64,000 nucleotides of DNA. Origin: Desertivirga brevis. GTDB taxonomy: Bacteria; Bacteroidota; Bacteroidia; Sphingobacteriales; Sphingobacteriaceae. The translations under genes were made by a program, and so were the position numbers. The notes beneath the pieces were generated by a model, which had not been told where the DNA came from, searched no databases, and worked only from the letters and a program-made list of their open reading frames with translations. Location: NCBI RefSeq assembly GCF_017355835.1, contig NZ_JAFEWF010000006.1:124001-188000 (forward strand), written 5' to 3'. Positions 44,730 to 54,387 of the stretch are shown here, one piece after another; the stretch's first letter is position 1; each line of letters begins with the position of its first letter.

Positions 44730-45980
44730 TTAGATATATTTGAATGAAAAATCAACCTCAGCCCGACCTCTTACCTCCATAGGATACGGGATAATATTAT
44801 CAATCAATTTCTTTTGAGTTACCTTGAATTGAATTAAGTTCAAGAAGTCTTTATACACTAAACTTGAGTTTACATGTAATGCAATATTGTAATTCCCAGG
44901 TAGTAGAGGAAGATGCTTAAATGTGCCTTCAATTGTAAGTGTTGGATTTGTAACTTGTTTATCGGAAAGCAATACGTTCCTCAGGTCAATAAAGGCAACT
45001 TTTTGATCAAATTCATCATATATATTTAATGCCACAGTATTGAAGCTGTTTGTAGTGCTACTTTCTAAAATGAGTTTAAAATCCAAATCATCATGACTTT
45101 CTATAGAATCTTTAAACACTCTAAACTCTTTTACTTTAATGTCCTGATTCAATGGATAATCTAGGAGTTCTTGTCTACTGAACTCCGTATCTATTCTTTT
45201 ATAAGACGCAATAGCGTCAGTAGAAGAACCATCAAAGACTATCTGGCCATTCGCTAGAACAATTCCCTTGCCACACAGATCTCGCACTGAATCCATGTTA
45301 TGACTAACAAACAACACGGTACGGCCTTCTCCTTTGCTGACTTCACCCATTTTCCCAAGACACTTCCGCTGGAATTCTGCGTCTCCCACAGCCAACACTT
45401 CATCTACAATCAATATTTCTGACTCCAAATGTGCAGCCACAGCAAAGGCCAAACGCACATACATACCAGAAGAATATCTCTTAACTGGAGTATCAATGTA
45501 CCTTTCTACCCCTGCAAAGTCAACAATTGCATCAAAGTGTTTCTTAATTTCATGTTTTCTCATCCCCAGAATTGCACCATTCAGGAAAATATTCTCTCGA
45601 CCAGTTAGTTCAGGGTGAAACCCCGTGCCAACTTCCAATAAGCTTGCAATCCGACCGCGGACTTTGACATTACCTGTGGTAGGAGAGGTAACCCTGCTAA
45701 GTAATTTCAGTAAGGTGCTTTTGCCCGCACCATTTCTGCCTATTATACCAACGGCATCACCCTGTTGAATTTGAAAGTTTAAATCTTTCAAACTCCAGAC
45801 AATATCCGTGGTGCCTTTGGTTGTGCGATCGTTGGTTTCACCTATTCTAAGAAACGGGTCTTCTTTCCCCCTTACCTTTGCCCACCAGCGCTCGATATCC
45901 CGAGATATCGTCCCCGTAGTAAACTCTCCTAATTGGTATGCCTTTCCCAGGTTGCTGGCTTTAATAGCTATTTTGTTCAT
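44730..45980 (-). CDS. wzt: Polysaccharide ABC exporter ATPase (Wzt-like) with carbohydrate-binding C-terminal domain
   Basis: 416 residues. The nucleotide-binding domain has Walker A GRNGAGKS (81-88), signature YSSGMYVRLAFA and Walker B ILIVDEVLAVGD. Residues beyond 275 form a Wzt-C type beta-sandwich (FKLILESSTT, GTFKHLPLLPGNYNIALHV) that in known systems recognises the modified end of the finished glycan before export. An N-terminal extension DIERWWAKVRGKEDP is typical for this subfamily in Bacteroidota. It is paired with the permease 34 bases upstream. Confidence 0.93.
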   Translation of the reverse strand: MNKIAIKASNLGKAYQLGEFTTGTISRDIERWWAKVRGKEDPFLRIGETNDRTTKGTTDIVWSLKDLNFQIQQGDAVGIIGRNGAGKSTLLKLLSRVTSPTTGNVKVRGRIASLLEVGTGFHPELTGRENIFLNGAILGMRKHEIKKHFDAIVDFAGVERYIDTPVKRYSSGMYVRLAFAVAAHLESEILIVDEVLAVGDAEFQRKCLGKMGEVSKGEGRTVLFVSHNMDSVRDLCGKGIVLANGQIVFDGSSTDAIASYKRIDTEFSRQELLDYPLNQDIKVKEFRVFKDSIESHDDLDFKLILESSTTNSFNTVALNIYDEFDQKVAFIDLRNVLLSDKQVTNPTLTIEGTFKHLPLLPGNYNIALHVNSSLVYKDFLNLIQFKVTQKKLIDNIIPYPMEVRGRAEVDFSFKYI

Positions 45981-46014
45981 GTCGGTTAAATGGAAATACT
46001 AATATCTGGAATAA

Positions 46015-46881
46015 TTATACAGTGTCGACAAATGTCTTTTCTACTTTATTGAAAACGATAAGCCCGACTGAAAACAGAACAATACTTGCAATGCAACTGT
46101 AGAAAAATGCTCCAATATAGAACTCTCCAGACCCTAAAAAACTATAACGGAACGTCTCAACCAAGCCAGCTAATGGGTTTAGAGAAATAATATCCCTATA
46201 TTTTTCAGGAGCTTCTGATAATGGATAAATTACTGGTGTCGCATACATAAATAGCTGTACCCCAAATGTTACGAGGAAAGCTAAATCTCTATACTTTGTC
46301 GTCATTGCTGTAATTATCAGGCCCAGCCCTAAGCCTGTTAGAGCCATTAAAAGAATTACAATTGGGAATATAAAAATATAGAAATTTGGAGCTATATTTT
46401 CTCCTTTAATTATATAGAATAAAAGTAACGCGATAAATAACAAGAACTGAACGCCAAAGCGTACTAGATTAGAAAGAACAATACTTAAAGGCATTATCAA
46501 CCTTGGGAAGTAAACTTTTCCAAAAATACTTGCATTATCTCTAAATACGGTACTAGTTTTTGTAAGACAATCTGCAAAGTAGTTCCAAGCCACCGTTCCT
46601 GCCATATAAAAAAGAGGAGCGGGTACTCCTTCTGTGCTAATACCCGCGAGATTGCTAAATATAAATGTAAATATAATGGTCGTGAAGATAGGTTGGATAA
46701 AGAACCATAATGGACCAAATATGGTTTGCTTATAAAAGGAGACGAAATCTCTTCTAACTAATAAGAACAGTAAATCTCTATAATGCCATACGTCCTTCAA
46801 ATGAAGGTTGAACCAGCTCTCTTGAGGCTTTATCTCTAGATCCCACTTGTCGTCGTGTAATGTTTCTACTAAAGTTTGCAT
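46015..46881 (-). CDS. wzm: Polysaccharide ABC exporter permease (Wzm-like, ABC-2 type)
   Basis: 288 residues. An amphipathic N-terminus (LVETLHDDKWDLEIKPQESW) is followed by six membrane segments and the family motif FGPLWFFIQPIFTTIIFTFIF. NPLAGLVETFRYSFLG near the end is the usual ABC-2 polysaccharide-exporter block. It moves a lipid-linked polysaccharide across the inner membrane together with Wzt. Its presence points to an ABC-dependent pathway in which the whole chain is made in the cytoplasm. Confidence 0.93.
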   Translation of the reverse strand: MQTLVETLHDDKWDLEIKPQESWFNLHLKDVWHYRDLLFLLVRRDFVSFYKQTIFGPLWFFIQPIFTTIIFTFIFSNLAGISTEGVPAPLFYMAGTVAWNYFADCLTKTSTVFRDNASIFGKVYFPRLIMPLSIVLSNLVRFGVQFLLFIALLLFYIIKGENIAPNFYIFIFPIVILLMALTGLGLGLIITAMTTKYRDLAFLVTFGVQLFMYATPVIYPLSEAPEKYRDIISLNPLAGLVETFRYSFLGSGEFYIGAFFYSCIASIVLFSVGLIVFNKVEKTFVDTV

Positions 46882-46921
46882 GAATTTTTGGTATAGATAA
46901 TATTAGTGTAATGATAGGAAC

Positions 46922-48046
46922 TTATGAATTAACATTAGCTGTTATTCGTTCTACTTCCAGCATAGCACTTTTCAATTTATCTTTGTAAGTAGTGTAATTA
47001 AAATGATTTAGTGCTAAGTATTGTTGTGTTTTTGGATGAGGTGGATTATGAAACACTGAGGCGATGGCTTTCCTGATGTCATTTTTATCAAACGGCTCTA
47101 CTAGCGGACCAAGCCTTCCATCTAACATTGCATCTACACTACCATCTTTATTTCCCGCTATGACAGGCATTCCTGACGCCGCTGCCTCTATGAATACAAT
47201 CCCAAATCCTTCCTTTACCGATGGCATAATAAAGAGATCACCTAGTAGAAAGTGGTCAGCTAGTTCCTCATCTTTCACAAAGCCCGCCAAAATCACCTGT
47301 TCTTGTAGGCATTCCTGTTCTATTATAGAACTTAATCGTGAGTATTCTACGTCATCGTATTTTCCAAGAAGGACGTATTTTAAGCGAAAATCCTTTTTGA
47401 GCTCAGCTAATGATTCAATTACCGTGTCATATCCTTTGTACTTTTCAGTAGAAACTAATCGACACAAGGTTATCATTACCTTTTCACCTTCTTTGATGCC
47501 ATAGCGTTTCTGTAGGTACTCAGGCTTCTCGAAAGTGGTTGCTGGAACGTAAAATGGATCCAGACAATTATTTAAAACATCAATTTTTTTCTTAGTCGAA
47601 GGATAGGTATCTCCAATTCGTTTCTTAGTATATTTTGATACTGCTAAGATTTTGTAACATGACTTTAGTAGTCTTGCCTGGATTTTGGTAAGAGGGGCCC
47701 AAATTTCTATTCCATGAGCTATAAGGAAAATTTTAACAGAAGGATTAATAAATTTGATTAGTAAAGCCGGTAGAGCCAAGTTGATATGCGTGAGAATAAG
47801 AAACTCAGCATTTCTTCCTTGGTTAATAGCGTTCCAAATAAATTTGAATGTATCCTTACCAAAGCCTTTGTAGAATTCGGAGGGGCAGTAACGAGAATCA
47901 TGATTTGTATCATACATACTCAGGTTCATAATACTTGCTCCAAGCTCTCTGGCAATATCATAACCTGCTTTCGCAAGGATACGACTTACTTTTTCAACTC
48001 CCCCCATATGGGAAAAGGCTACTAAGTTCAAAATTAGGATCTTCAC
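46922..48046 (-). CDS. Glycosyltransferase family 4
   Basis: 374-residue GT-B enzyme. KILILNLVAFSHMGGVEKVSRIL at the start, IAHGIEIWAP and AVSKYTKKRIGDTYP in the first domain. MITLCRLVSTEKYKGYDTVIESL, LLGKYDDVEY, LAGFVKDEEL and MPSVKEGFGIVFIEAAASGMPV follow, with the E-x7-E motif complete. It overlaps asnB by four bases (ATGA). A retaining transferase, likely mannosyl or glucosyl, but this is a guess. Confidence 0.9.
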   Translation of the reverse strand: MKILILNLVAFSHMGGVEKVSRILAKAGYDIARELGASIMNLSMYDTNHDSRYCPSEFYKGFGKDTFKFIWNAINQGRNAEFLILTHINLALPALLIKFINPSVKIFLIAHGIEIWAPLTKIQARLLKSCYKILAVSKYTKKRIGDTYPSTKKKIDVLNNCLDPFYVPATTFEKPEYLQKRYGIKEGEKVMITLCRLVSTEKYKGYDTVIESLAELKKDFRLKYVLLGKYDDVEYSRLSSIIEQECLQEQVILAGFVKDEELADHFLLGDLFIMPSVKEGFGIVFIEAAASGMPVIAGNKDGSVDAMLDGRLGPLVEPFDKNDIRKAIASVFHNPPHPKTQQYLALNHFNYTTYKDKLKSAMLEVERITANVNS

Positions 48047-49854
48047 GACCTGCTAAAAGTTAAAGTTAAATAATAGGCCCATATTTTTGACCAATGAATT
48101 TGATCCTGCTCAAAACCATTCCACAAAGATATACCTGGCCTTGTACCTTTTACAACTTCTTTAATTTGATCCATTTCGCCAAACCAACTTTGAAAAGGAA
48201 ATGAAAAGCCCATTTTTTTTCTGTTCCAAATCTTTTCAGGTAAAACATCTTTGAATGAATCAATCAGAAGCTGTTTTGGAAGTCCTCCATGCTTATAAAG
48301 TATGGTAGGATCGATAGAGTAAACTGTATCTACGAAATCCTGATCAAGGAAAGGAACTCGCAGTTCTAGTGAGTGCCGCATACTCATATAGTCAGAGTCC
48401 TTGAGAAGCTGATTCTGCATATAGTAGTTGAATTCAAGCCAACTAGCAGCCTCTTCTTTCAATAAAGTTTCTGAATGATTAGGAGAGAAGTTTAAGCTAT
48501 TTATTCTCGCTAATACTTCTTTCTCTGTCAAACCACATAAATTAGCGGCTTGTCCTGGGGTACAAAGGCCTCTTAGAGTCAGGTATAGACCAACTGGTTT
48601 CTTAATTTGTAACCATCCAAGCCTACGAAAGGGTAACGATGGAAGCATTCTCGAGAGCCCAAGAATAGATGCTGGCATTTGTTTTAGAAGGTAAAGTTGT
48701 TCGATTCTATTGAACGAAGGATAACCTCCAAACAACTCGTCACTGCCTAAACCTGAAATAACAGCCTTCAAGCCATTATCATGTGCACATCTAGAAATAA
48801 ACCATGAATTGATTCCATCATCACTGGGCTGATCATAGGCTGCAATAATAGCGTTTAAGTTATTTTCTAAGTCTTTTTTACCAACTGTATAATTTCGGTG
48901 GTTACAATTTACTTTGTCTATTACTGCTTGTTGGTACTCCTGCTCACTGAAACCCTGTTCTGTAAAAGTAACGGAGAGTGTATGAAGTTGATCTTTAAGT
49001 TGTCCAGCAGCTAGGAGGGTCAAAAGGCTCGAGTCTATTCCTCCACTTAAAAATAAACCAACAGGAGCATCAGAAATTAGATGGCGATCAACTGCTGACT
49101 TTAATTTCTGCCGGATAGCGTCTTCAGCTTCACCTTTGGTTCTAATTTTTATTTCATGAAATTCTAATTTGCGAAACTTTTCAATTTTTACAATACGCTT
49201 GGCTAAAAGATCATACTGTAAGTAGCTTCCTTTCTCAAGCGATTGAACACCTCTTAGTGTGGTATATGGCTCTGGAATATGGCCAAAAGTGAGTAGTAAC
49301 AACTTCCAGTTTGGGTTCTCTTCCCAGTTATGATTAATATTTACAAAAGCTTTGACTTCTGAGCTAAAAATAATTTGATCATTTTCAGGATTAGTATAGT
49401 AGTACAAGGGCTTAATACCTGCGGAATCTCGAACAAGATATACTTGTTTCTTGTTTATGTCATAGAGTGCAAAAGCAAACATTCCATTGAACCTTGCAAA
49501 GGCTGCTGTTCCCCATTCTAAATAACTTGATATTATAACTTCTGTATCTGAACCACTTTTAAATTTATAGCCTTTTTTGAGAAGCTGGTCTTTCAGTTCA
49601 AGAAAATTATAAACTTCTCCGTTAAATACGATCCAGCAATGCTCCTTAACATCAGTCATAGGTTGGTGTCCCAAGGGACTTAAGTCAAGAAAAGAAAGCC
49701 GTCGATGGCCAAGTGCAAGCTCGCCGTCTTTTGAAACATATATTCCTTCAGAATCAGGCCCGCCAGAACTCATGACATCACACATCGCTTTAACCTGAGT
49801 GTCAATGTTTTTTATATCTGAATTACCTGAAATAATTCCTGCTATTCTACACAT
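48043..49854 (-). CDS. asnB: Glutamine-dependent asparagine synthetase-like amidotransferase (AsnB family)
   Basis: 603 residues. Cys2 (MCRIAGIISGN) is the glutaminase nucleophile, and WIVFNGEVYNF and SDTEV are typical of the class-II amidotransferase domain. The synthetase domain has the ATP-pyrophosphatase loop LSGGIDSSLLTLLA and SGLGSDELFGGYPSF. As in other surface-polysaccharide loci, it may amidate a sugar carboxyl (uronic acid) rather than aspartate; this is inferred from position, first gene of the transferase run. Gene symbol given for the family. Confidence 0.9.
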   Translation of the reverse strand: MCRIAGIISGNSDIKNIDTQVKAMCDVMSSGGPDSEGIYVSKDGELALGHRRLSFLDLSPLGHQPMTDVKEHCWIVFNGEVYNFLELKDQLLKKGYKFKSGSDTEVIISSYLEWGTAAFARFNGMFAFALYDINKKQVYLVRDSAGIKPLYYYTNPENDQIIFSSEVKAFVNINHNWEENPNWKLLLLTFGHIPEPYTTLRGVQSLEKGSYLQYDLLAKRIVKIEKFRKLEFHEIKIRTKGEAEDAIRQKLKSAVDRHLISDAPVGLFLSGGIDSSLLTLLAAGQLKDQLHTLSVTFTEQGFSEQEYQQAVIDKVNCNHRNYTVGKKDLENNLNAIIAAYDQPSDDGINSWFISRCAHDNGLKAVISGLGSDELFGGYPSFNRIEQLYLLKQMPASILGLSRMLPSLPFRRLGWLQIKKPVGLYLTLRGLCTPGQAANLCGLTEKEVLARINSLNFSPNHSETLLKEEAASWLEFNYYMQNQLLKDSDYMSMRHSLELRVPFLDQDFVDTVYSIDPTILYKHGGLPKQLLIDSFKDVLPEKIWNRKKMGFSFPFQSWFGEMDQIKEVVKGTRPGISLWNGFEQDQIHWSKIWAYYLTLTFSRS

Positions 49855-50207
49855 AAATTGATGTGATCATCATACTCAGAAGATGGCTTCTGCCTCTGCT
49901 TTTTTAACTTCTTTTGAGAACTTAAGGTTTTAAGGCTCTATAATAAAATCTTTAAGTATAATCGCTACTTTTAGATCTGCCTAATACCACAATCCTCTAA
50001 TGGTGTTAGTTAATGCACCAAGATTACTATGCGCCTAAGTCGCAATACCCTCGATTGAAAAACGGGAAACTGCCCAAGTGTCGATTAATAGTTTAATGAA
50101 GAAATGTATCTTGAAACTATTATTAATTGATATCCATTTGGTAAATCAAATCAATTTGACATTCGTGCTATTGATGCTAAAATTCCATTAATGTCTCAAA
50201 GTCTTAT
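49855..50207. other. 353-base intergenic gap between asnB and wzc
   Basis: AT-rich and without a credible frame on either strand. It separates the Wza/Wzc pair from the transferase run on the same strand, so it may hold the promoter of the 24-kb run. I cannot pick a -33/-7 pair with confidence and see no clear terminator hairpin. Confidence 0.5.
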
Positions 50208-52613
50208 TTAACTCTTCTTCCAGATTTCCCACCATCTTGCCTTCTTGTCATCCATGTAATAACCTCCGCTACTGTAACTATTAGAATATTCTGAATAATA
50301 ATACTGTGTGTAGTTCCCGTAATATGTTGTCTGATAGTAATTTCCATGAAGCATATCGTCTCCAAATGCATTCAAGACTATAACTACATTGTTCAAATGA
50401 TACTCATTTGATAACTTATCAGGGATTGTTGCTGAATTATATTTAGAGGTTCCAGACCGAATAACAAATATATTTATGTCCGAGTTCCTAATTAAAGGAA
50501 TAGAATCAGAAACCAAGCCGACTGGTGCAGTATCTATTAAGACATAATCGTATCGCTTATCTAGCTCGCTTAAGAGTTCTTTCATCATGCTTGAATGTAG
50601 CAGCTCAGATGGATTAGGTGGAACTGGACCCGAAGGAATAAAGTCTAAGGTTTCTAAGCTCGTTTTTGAAATAATAGAATCTAAATCTGCTTGGCGAGAT
50701 AAAAAGGAACTTAAACCTTTTTTATTCTCAATGTTGAAAGTCCTATGCAGCTTAGAACGTCTTAAATCTGCACCTACCAGAATAACTTTTTTATCGATTA
50801 ATGCTAATGTGCTTGCTAAATTTACTGAAACAAATGATTTTCCTTCTCCTGCCACCTCTGAAGTAACACAGATTATTTTCGAATTCTTTTCCGATGCTAA
50901 GAAACTTAAGTTAGTCCGAACAGATCTTACAGATTCTGCAAATGCAGACTTCGGTTGTTGCAAGGATAAAGCCTGAGTATTATTTTCATCGATAAATCCT
51001 GGAAATTTACGAATTACTCCAATAATTGGAGTATTCGTGTAGCTCATCACTGTATCTTTATCATATATGTAAGGATTTAATACCCGAGCAAGAAAAATGA
51101 GAGCAACGCCAGATAAAAACCCTAACAGGATTGAATTTGTATAAATTTTTGACGGAATAGGCGATATTATTGAATAGCTAGTGGCGAAATCAACTATAGT
51201 AGCACCTGGGACTACAGCAGCTCTTGTGATTTGAGCCTCCAATCTTTTTTCAGATAAATAGGAGAAAACTTTTTGATTGATGTCAAATTCAGACTGCAGT
51301 TTAGCAAAGTCTCTTTCGGCACTAGGTATATTATTTAATTCTTGTTGTGCTGAAGCAATTTGATTTTCAACATAGCTTTGTGTCTTTTGATTTCTTTCTC
51401 TTAGAAGTCGTATGTTATTTATAATCCCTTGTTTAATCTCACTTATTTGTTTATCAAGCTGTTGCACAGGTGCAGAGCTTTCGTTGAATTGTACAAGCTT
51501 TTTTTCTCTCTCTATAATTAAACTATTTAGCTGAGAAAGCAATCCCGAAAGTAGACCGCCGACTGCCCCCTCAAGATTAAAGTTTAGACTAACACGGTCC
51601 CTATTATTTTCTATTTGTTTTTGGAGCTGATCAATTGCAAGTTCTTCCAACTTCAAAGCTTGTTTTTGGCTTTGTTGATTGCTATAACGCTGCATGCTCA
51701 ACTCTGTGCTTGAAGAAAGATCAATCATTCGATTCGCTTTTTTATACTTTTCTAAAGCTCCACCTGATTGTTGTACCTTGTTATATAGGAAACTTAGCTG
51801 CCTTTCAATAAAGTCAATAGTTTGAGATGCAGATGTTCCTCTTAATTTAACGTCGTAATCAACATACTCTTTCATTATTGAATTCAATAAATCCATTGCG
51901 AATACCGGATTCTTGTCAGAAAGTGTTAGCTGCATCACATTTGCGCTTTTGGCAGCTTCCTTTGTAAGAATATTGGATGCTCTACCTAAAAAATCAGCTT
52001 TTGTGTTGAATCTAAAGGCGTAATTAGCATCATCAGAGCTTGAGTAATTCCCTTTTACTTTAAAAGTAACACCTTGAAGTTTCACTACTTGCCCGTAAGT
52101 GTAGTTTTTTACTACATCATTTTTACCATCCTTGTATTTTAAACTGAAAGTGCTTTGATTTAGAGGAGTGATATCTATAAGTTTGTTTATGAAATCCGTA
52201 GAATCTTGTTCAAGTATTTCTATAGGAAATGGTTTATTGGGATAAACATCGGTGGTTCGCACTTTTCCTTTTAAAAGATAAGTTACTTTGTAATCAAGTC
52301 TTCCAATTGCGTTCAGTAAAACATCTCTAGATTGGATTACAAAACCTTCAGATTGAAGTTTATTATTCCTGCTGTACATATTTGAATTACTAGACAGCAA
52401 ATCATTTAATTCAGTTCTTTTTTCATCAAACTTTAAGGAACCATTGGTTGAGTATACTGCAGGGGTGTACCATAGGTAAGAATAAGCTATTATCAACGCT
52501 ATTATTACACAGCTTAATATCCAATACCAACGACTCCATATAATTCTAAATATTTTTGAGTAATCAATTTTTTGTTCTAGTATTTTCTTTTCGGAGTTAT
52601 CTGGAGTATTCAT
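50208..52613 (-). CDS. wzc: Wzc-like tyrosine autokinase / chain-length determinant
   Basis: 801-residue inner-membrane protein. TM1 (about 28-47) and TM2 (about 492-510) flank a long periplasmic coiled-coil Wzz region. The cytoplasmic BY-kinase domain has Walker A VAGEGKS (586-592), Walker A' ILVGADLRR and Walker B DYVLIDTAPVG. A Tyr-rich C-terminus (about 758-785, YYQTTYYGNYTQYYYSEYSN) gives many autophosphorylation sites. It controls polymer length and export together with the Wza protein just upstream, overlapping by one base (TAATG). This pathway is normally Wzy-dependent. Confidence 0.95.
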   Translation of the reverse strand: MNTPDNSEKKILEQKIDYSKIFRIIWSRWYWILSCVIIALIIAYSYLWYTPAVYSTNGSLKFDEKRTELNDLLSSNSNMYSRNNKLQSEGFVIQSRDVLLNAIGRLDYKVTYLLKGKVRTTDVYPNKPFPIEILEQDSTDFINKLIDITPLNQSTFSLKYKDGKNDVVKNYTYGQVVKLQGVTFKVKGNYSSSDDANYAFRFNTKADFLGRASNILTKEAAKSANVMQLTLSDKNPVFAMDLLNSIMKEYVDYDVKLRGTSASQTIDFIERQLSFLYNKVQQSGGALEKYKKANRMIDLSSSTELSMQRYSNQQSQKQALKLEELAIDQLQKQIENNRDRVSLNFNLEGAVGGLLSGLLSQLNSLIIEREKKLVQFNESSAPVQQLDKQISEIKQGIINNIRLLRERNQKTQSYVENQIASAQQELNNIPSAERDFAKLQSEFDINQKVFSYLSEKRLEAQITRAAVVPGATIVDFATSYSIISPIPSKIYTNSILLGFLSGVALIFLARVLNPYIYDKDTVMSYTNTPIIGVIRKFPGFIDENNTQALSLQQPKSAFAESVRSVRTNLSFLASEKNSKIICVTSEVAGEGKSFVSVNLASTLALIDKKVILVGADLRRSKLHRTFNIENKKGLSSFLSRQADLDSIISKTSLETLDFIPSGPVPPNPSELLHSSMMKELLSELDKRYDYVLIDTAPVGLVSDSIPLIRNSDINIFVIRSGTSKYNSATIPDKLSNEYHLNNVVIVLNAFGDDMLHGNYYQTTYYGNYTQYYYSEYSNSYSSGGYYMDDKKARWWEIWKKS

Positions 52614-53401
52614 TAACGAGAAAGATTATAAAGGATTACTGCGCTATTTAAAATAATTAACACTGGTTGGATAAATAACATTGCGTTTTGCAAACCTTCC
52701 GATGAAGAATAGACCTTACGAGGCTCAGCATAAAGTATATCGTTATTTTGAAGAGTTAATTTTGGATCAGCAAGGCTATTCAAACTTTTTAGATTCACAT
52801 AAATAATTTCAGGATTTTTCTTGTCGCCCCTTATTATTTTAATTTTTTTTGTTTCAGCTCTTTCCGAAAAGCCTCCTGCTTGCCCCAATATTTCAGTAAA
52901 AGATGTGTTGTCTTTTTCAATAAGATAGTTTCCTTGTCTATTGAATTCACCCAGCAACGTTACTTTTAAATTTACTATGTTAAGTTCAATTATGGGATCT
53001 TTTAATAAGGTCTTAGAAAATAGATCTTGTAATTTTTTTGTCGCCTCTCTTCGGGTTAATCCACCTACATTGACTTTACCAATAACAGGAAGTGTTACGC
53101 TTCCATCATATTCCACTGTAAATGACGATATAGCCGACTGCCCACCAGCACTTCCTCCATTAGACGATATTGCTTGTGCACCAAATTCAACATTTTGTAA
53201 ATTCCGTATTGATAACTGATCGTCAGGTTTAATTTTGTAATACACATCCTCGGGCCCTTTATTATTGGCAACGTAAACGGTCCTAAGCGTGTCAGTCACA
53301 ACATCACTGGGAGCCGTAAATAATGCATGTTTGTAACGACTTGCACAAGAAGAAAACAATAAAAGAACGCTAAAAATAAGCAAATAGCTTTTCCTCTTCA
53401 T
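52613..53401 (-). CDS. wza: Wza-like polysaccharide export lipoprotein (SLBB domain)
   Basis: About 262 residues. The start at 53401 gives the lipoprotein signal MKRKSYLLIFSVLLLFSSC (Cys19). A polysaccharide-export region (YKIKPDDQLSIRNL, VEYDGSVTLPVIGKVNVGGL) is followed by an SLBB-type domain (VTLLGEFNRQGNYLI ... EILGQAGGFSERA) and a C-terminal hydrophobic helix (MLFIQPVLIILNSAVILY), which in Bacteroidota proteins replaces the barrel helix of E. coli Wza. It forms the outer-membrane channel for the polysaccharide, fed by Wzc. The divergent GT2 begins 105 bases away. Confidence 0.92.
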   Translation of the reverse strand: MKRKSYLLIFSVLLLFSSCASRYKHALFTAPSDVVTDTLRTVYVANNKGPEDVYYKIKPDDQLSIRNLQNVEFGAQAISSNGGSAGGQSAISSFTVEYDGSVTLPVIGKVNVGGLTRREATKKLQDLFSKTLLKDPIIELNIVNLKVTLLGEFNRQGNYLIEKDNTSFTEILGQAGGFSERAETKKIKIIRGDKKNPEIIYVNLKSLNSLADPKLTLQNNDILYAEPRKVYSSSEGLQNAMLFIQPVLIILNSAVILYNLSR

Positions 53402-53506
53402 GGTAAATTTCATAACCAGTATAAATAAGATATGCTCTTATATTTTATATAATTTTTCAAAACTAATGGATTTTTTTGACATTTTTACCGAAATAACTGA
53501 AACATT

Positions 53507-54256
53507 TTGAAAATATCAATTGTTACCGTCACCTACAATGCTGAGCGTTTTTTGGCAAATTGCATTGAATCTGTAGTTTCTCAAAGGCATCCAAATATAG
53601 AGTATATAATTATAGATGGAGCTTCAACTGACTCCACTCTACAAATCATAAGTCGCTTTAACGATCAAATCGCCAAAATAGTTACAGAGAAAGATAAAGG
53701 AATGTACGATGCCCTGAATAAAGGTATAAAAATGGCTACGGGGGATGTTGTTGGGCTGCTAAATTCTGACGATTTTTTTCCCAACAACGATGTTGTCGGA
53801 AAGATCGCTCAAGCTTTTGAAGGATCAAATGCTGATATCCTTTATGGTGACCTATGGTATGTTGATCAGACTGATACTAATAAAGCTCTAAGGAAGTGGA
53901 AATCCAAACCATACCAGCATGGTATGTTTCAGCGGGGTTGGATGCCTGCACACCCTACCTTTTATGCCAAGCGAGAATTGTTTGAACTGTACGGGTATTA
54001 CCGTCTTGATATGGGGAGTGCTGCGGACTACGAGCTGATGATCCGTTTTATGCATAAAAATAAACTCAAATCAGTATACCTGCCCGAGCTAATGGTGAAG
54101 ATGAGGGCAGGAGGGATGAGCAATAGTTCTGTAGAAGCCAGGATGAAAGCGAACCGCGCCGATCTAGAAGCGATGAAGATGAATGGGATTAAATATCCGA
54201 AATTGGCAGCATTTCTAAAGCCACTGAGGAAGATTCCGCAGTTCCTGAAATTGTAA
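53507..54256 (+). CDS. Glycosyltransferase family 2 (WcaA-like)
   Basis: 249 residues starting at a TTG (KISIVTVTYNAERFLANCIE), with DGASTDSTLQII, EKDKGMYDALNKGIKMATGD and LNSDDFF (DxD-type). This is a compact GT2 enzyme of the kind found with colanic-acid and capsule loci. No ATG fits the family start, and TTG at 53507 puts it exactly at the conserved beginning. It is on the opposite strand to the main run and probably has its own promoter in the AT-rich 105-base divergent region. Confidence 0.88.
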   Translation: MKISIVTVTYNAERFLANCIESVVSQRHPNIEYIIIDGASTDSTLQIISRFNDQIAKIVTEKDKGMYDALNKGIKMATGDVVGLLNSDDFFPNNDVVGKIAQAFEGSNADILYGDLWYVDQTDTNKALRKWKSKPYQHGMFQRGWMPAHPTFYAKRELFELYGYYRLDMGSAADYELMIRFMHKNKLKSVYLPELMVKMRAGGMSNSSVEARMKANRADLEAMKMNGIKYPKLAAFLKPLRKIPQFLKL

Positions 54257-54387
54257 GGACAAATCTCAATCTATAGAACTATCTAAAACATATTGAAACA
54301 ACTCAGGTCTCTGTGCTTGATCTCTGAATAAACAATAAAAATACCTGACTTATGCTGGGGCAAAAGTCCCCTCTACTTTTATTCCAT

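Noticed and set aside
27599..53401. Search for a Wzx flippase, initiating phosphoglycosyltransferase and nucleotide-sugar genes
   Set aside because: All membrane proteins in the run are Wzm, Wzc, the acyltransferase or the two polymerase-like paralogs; none has the MATE/MOP-type layout, and no sugar-nucleotide enzyme motif was found.
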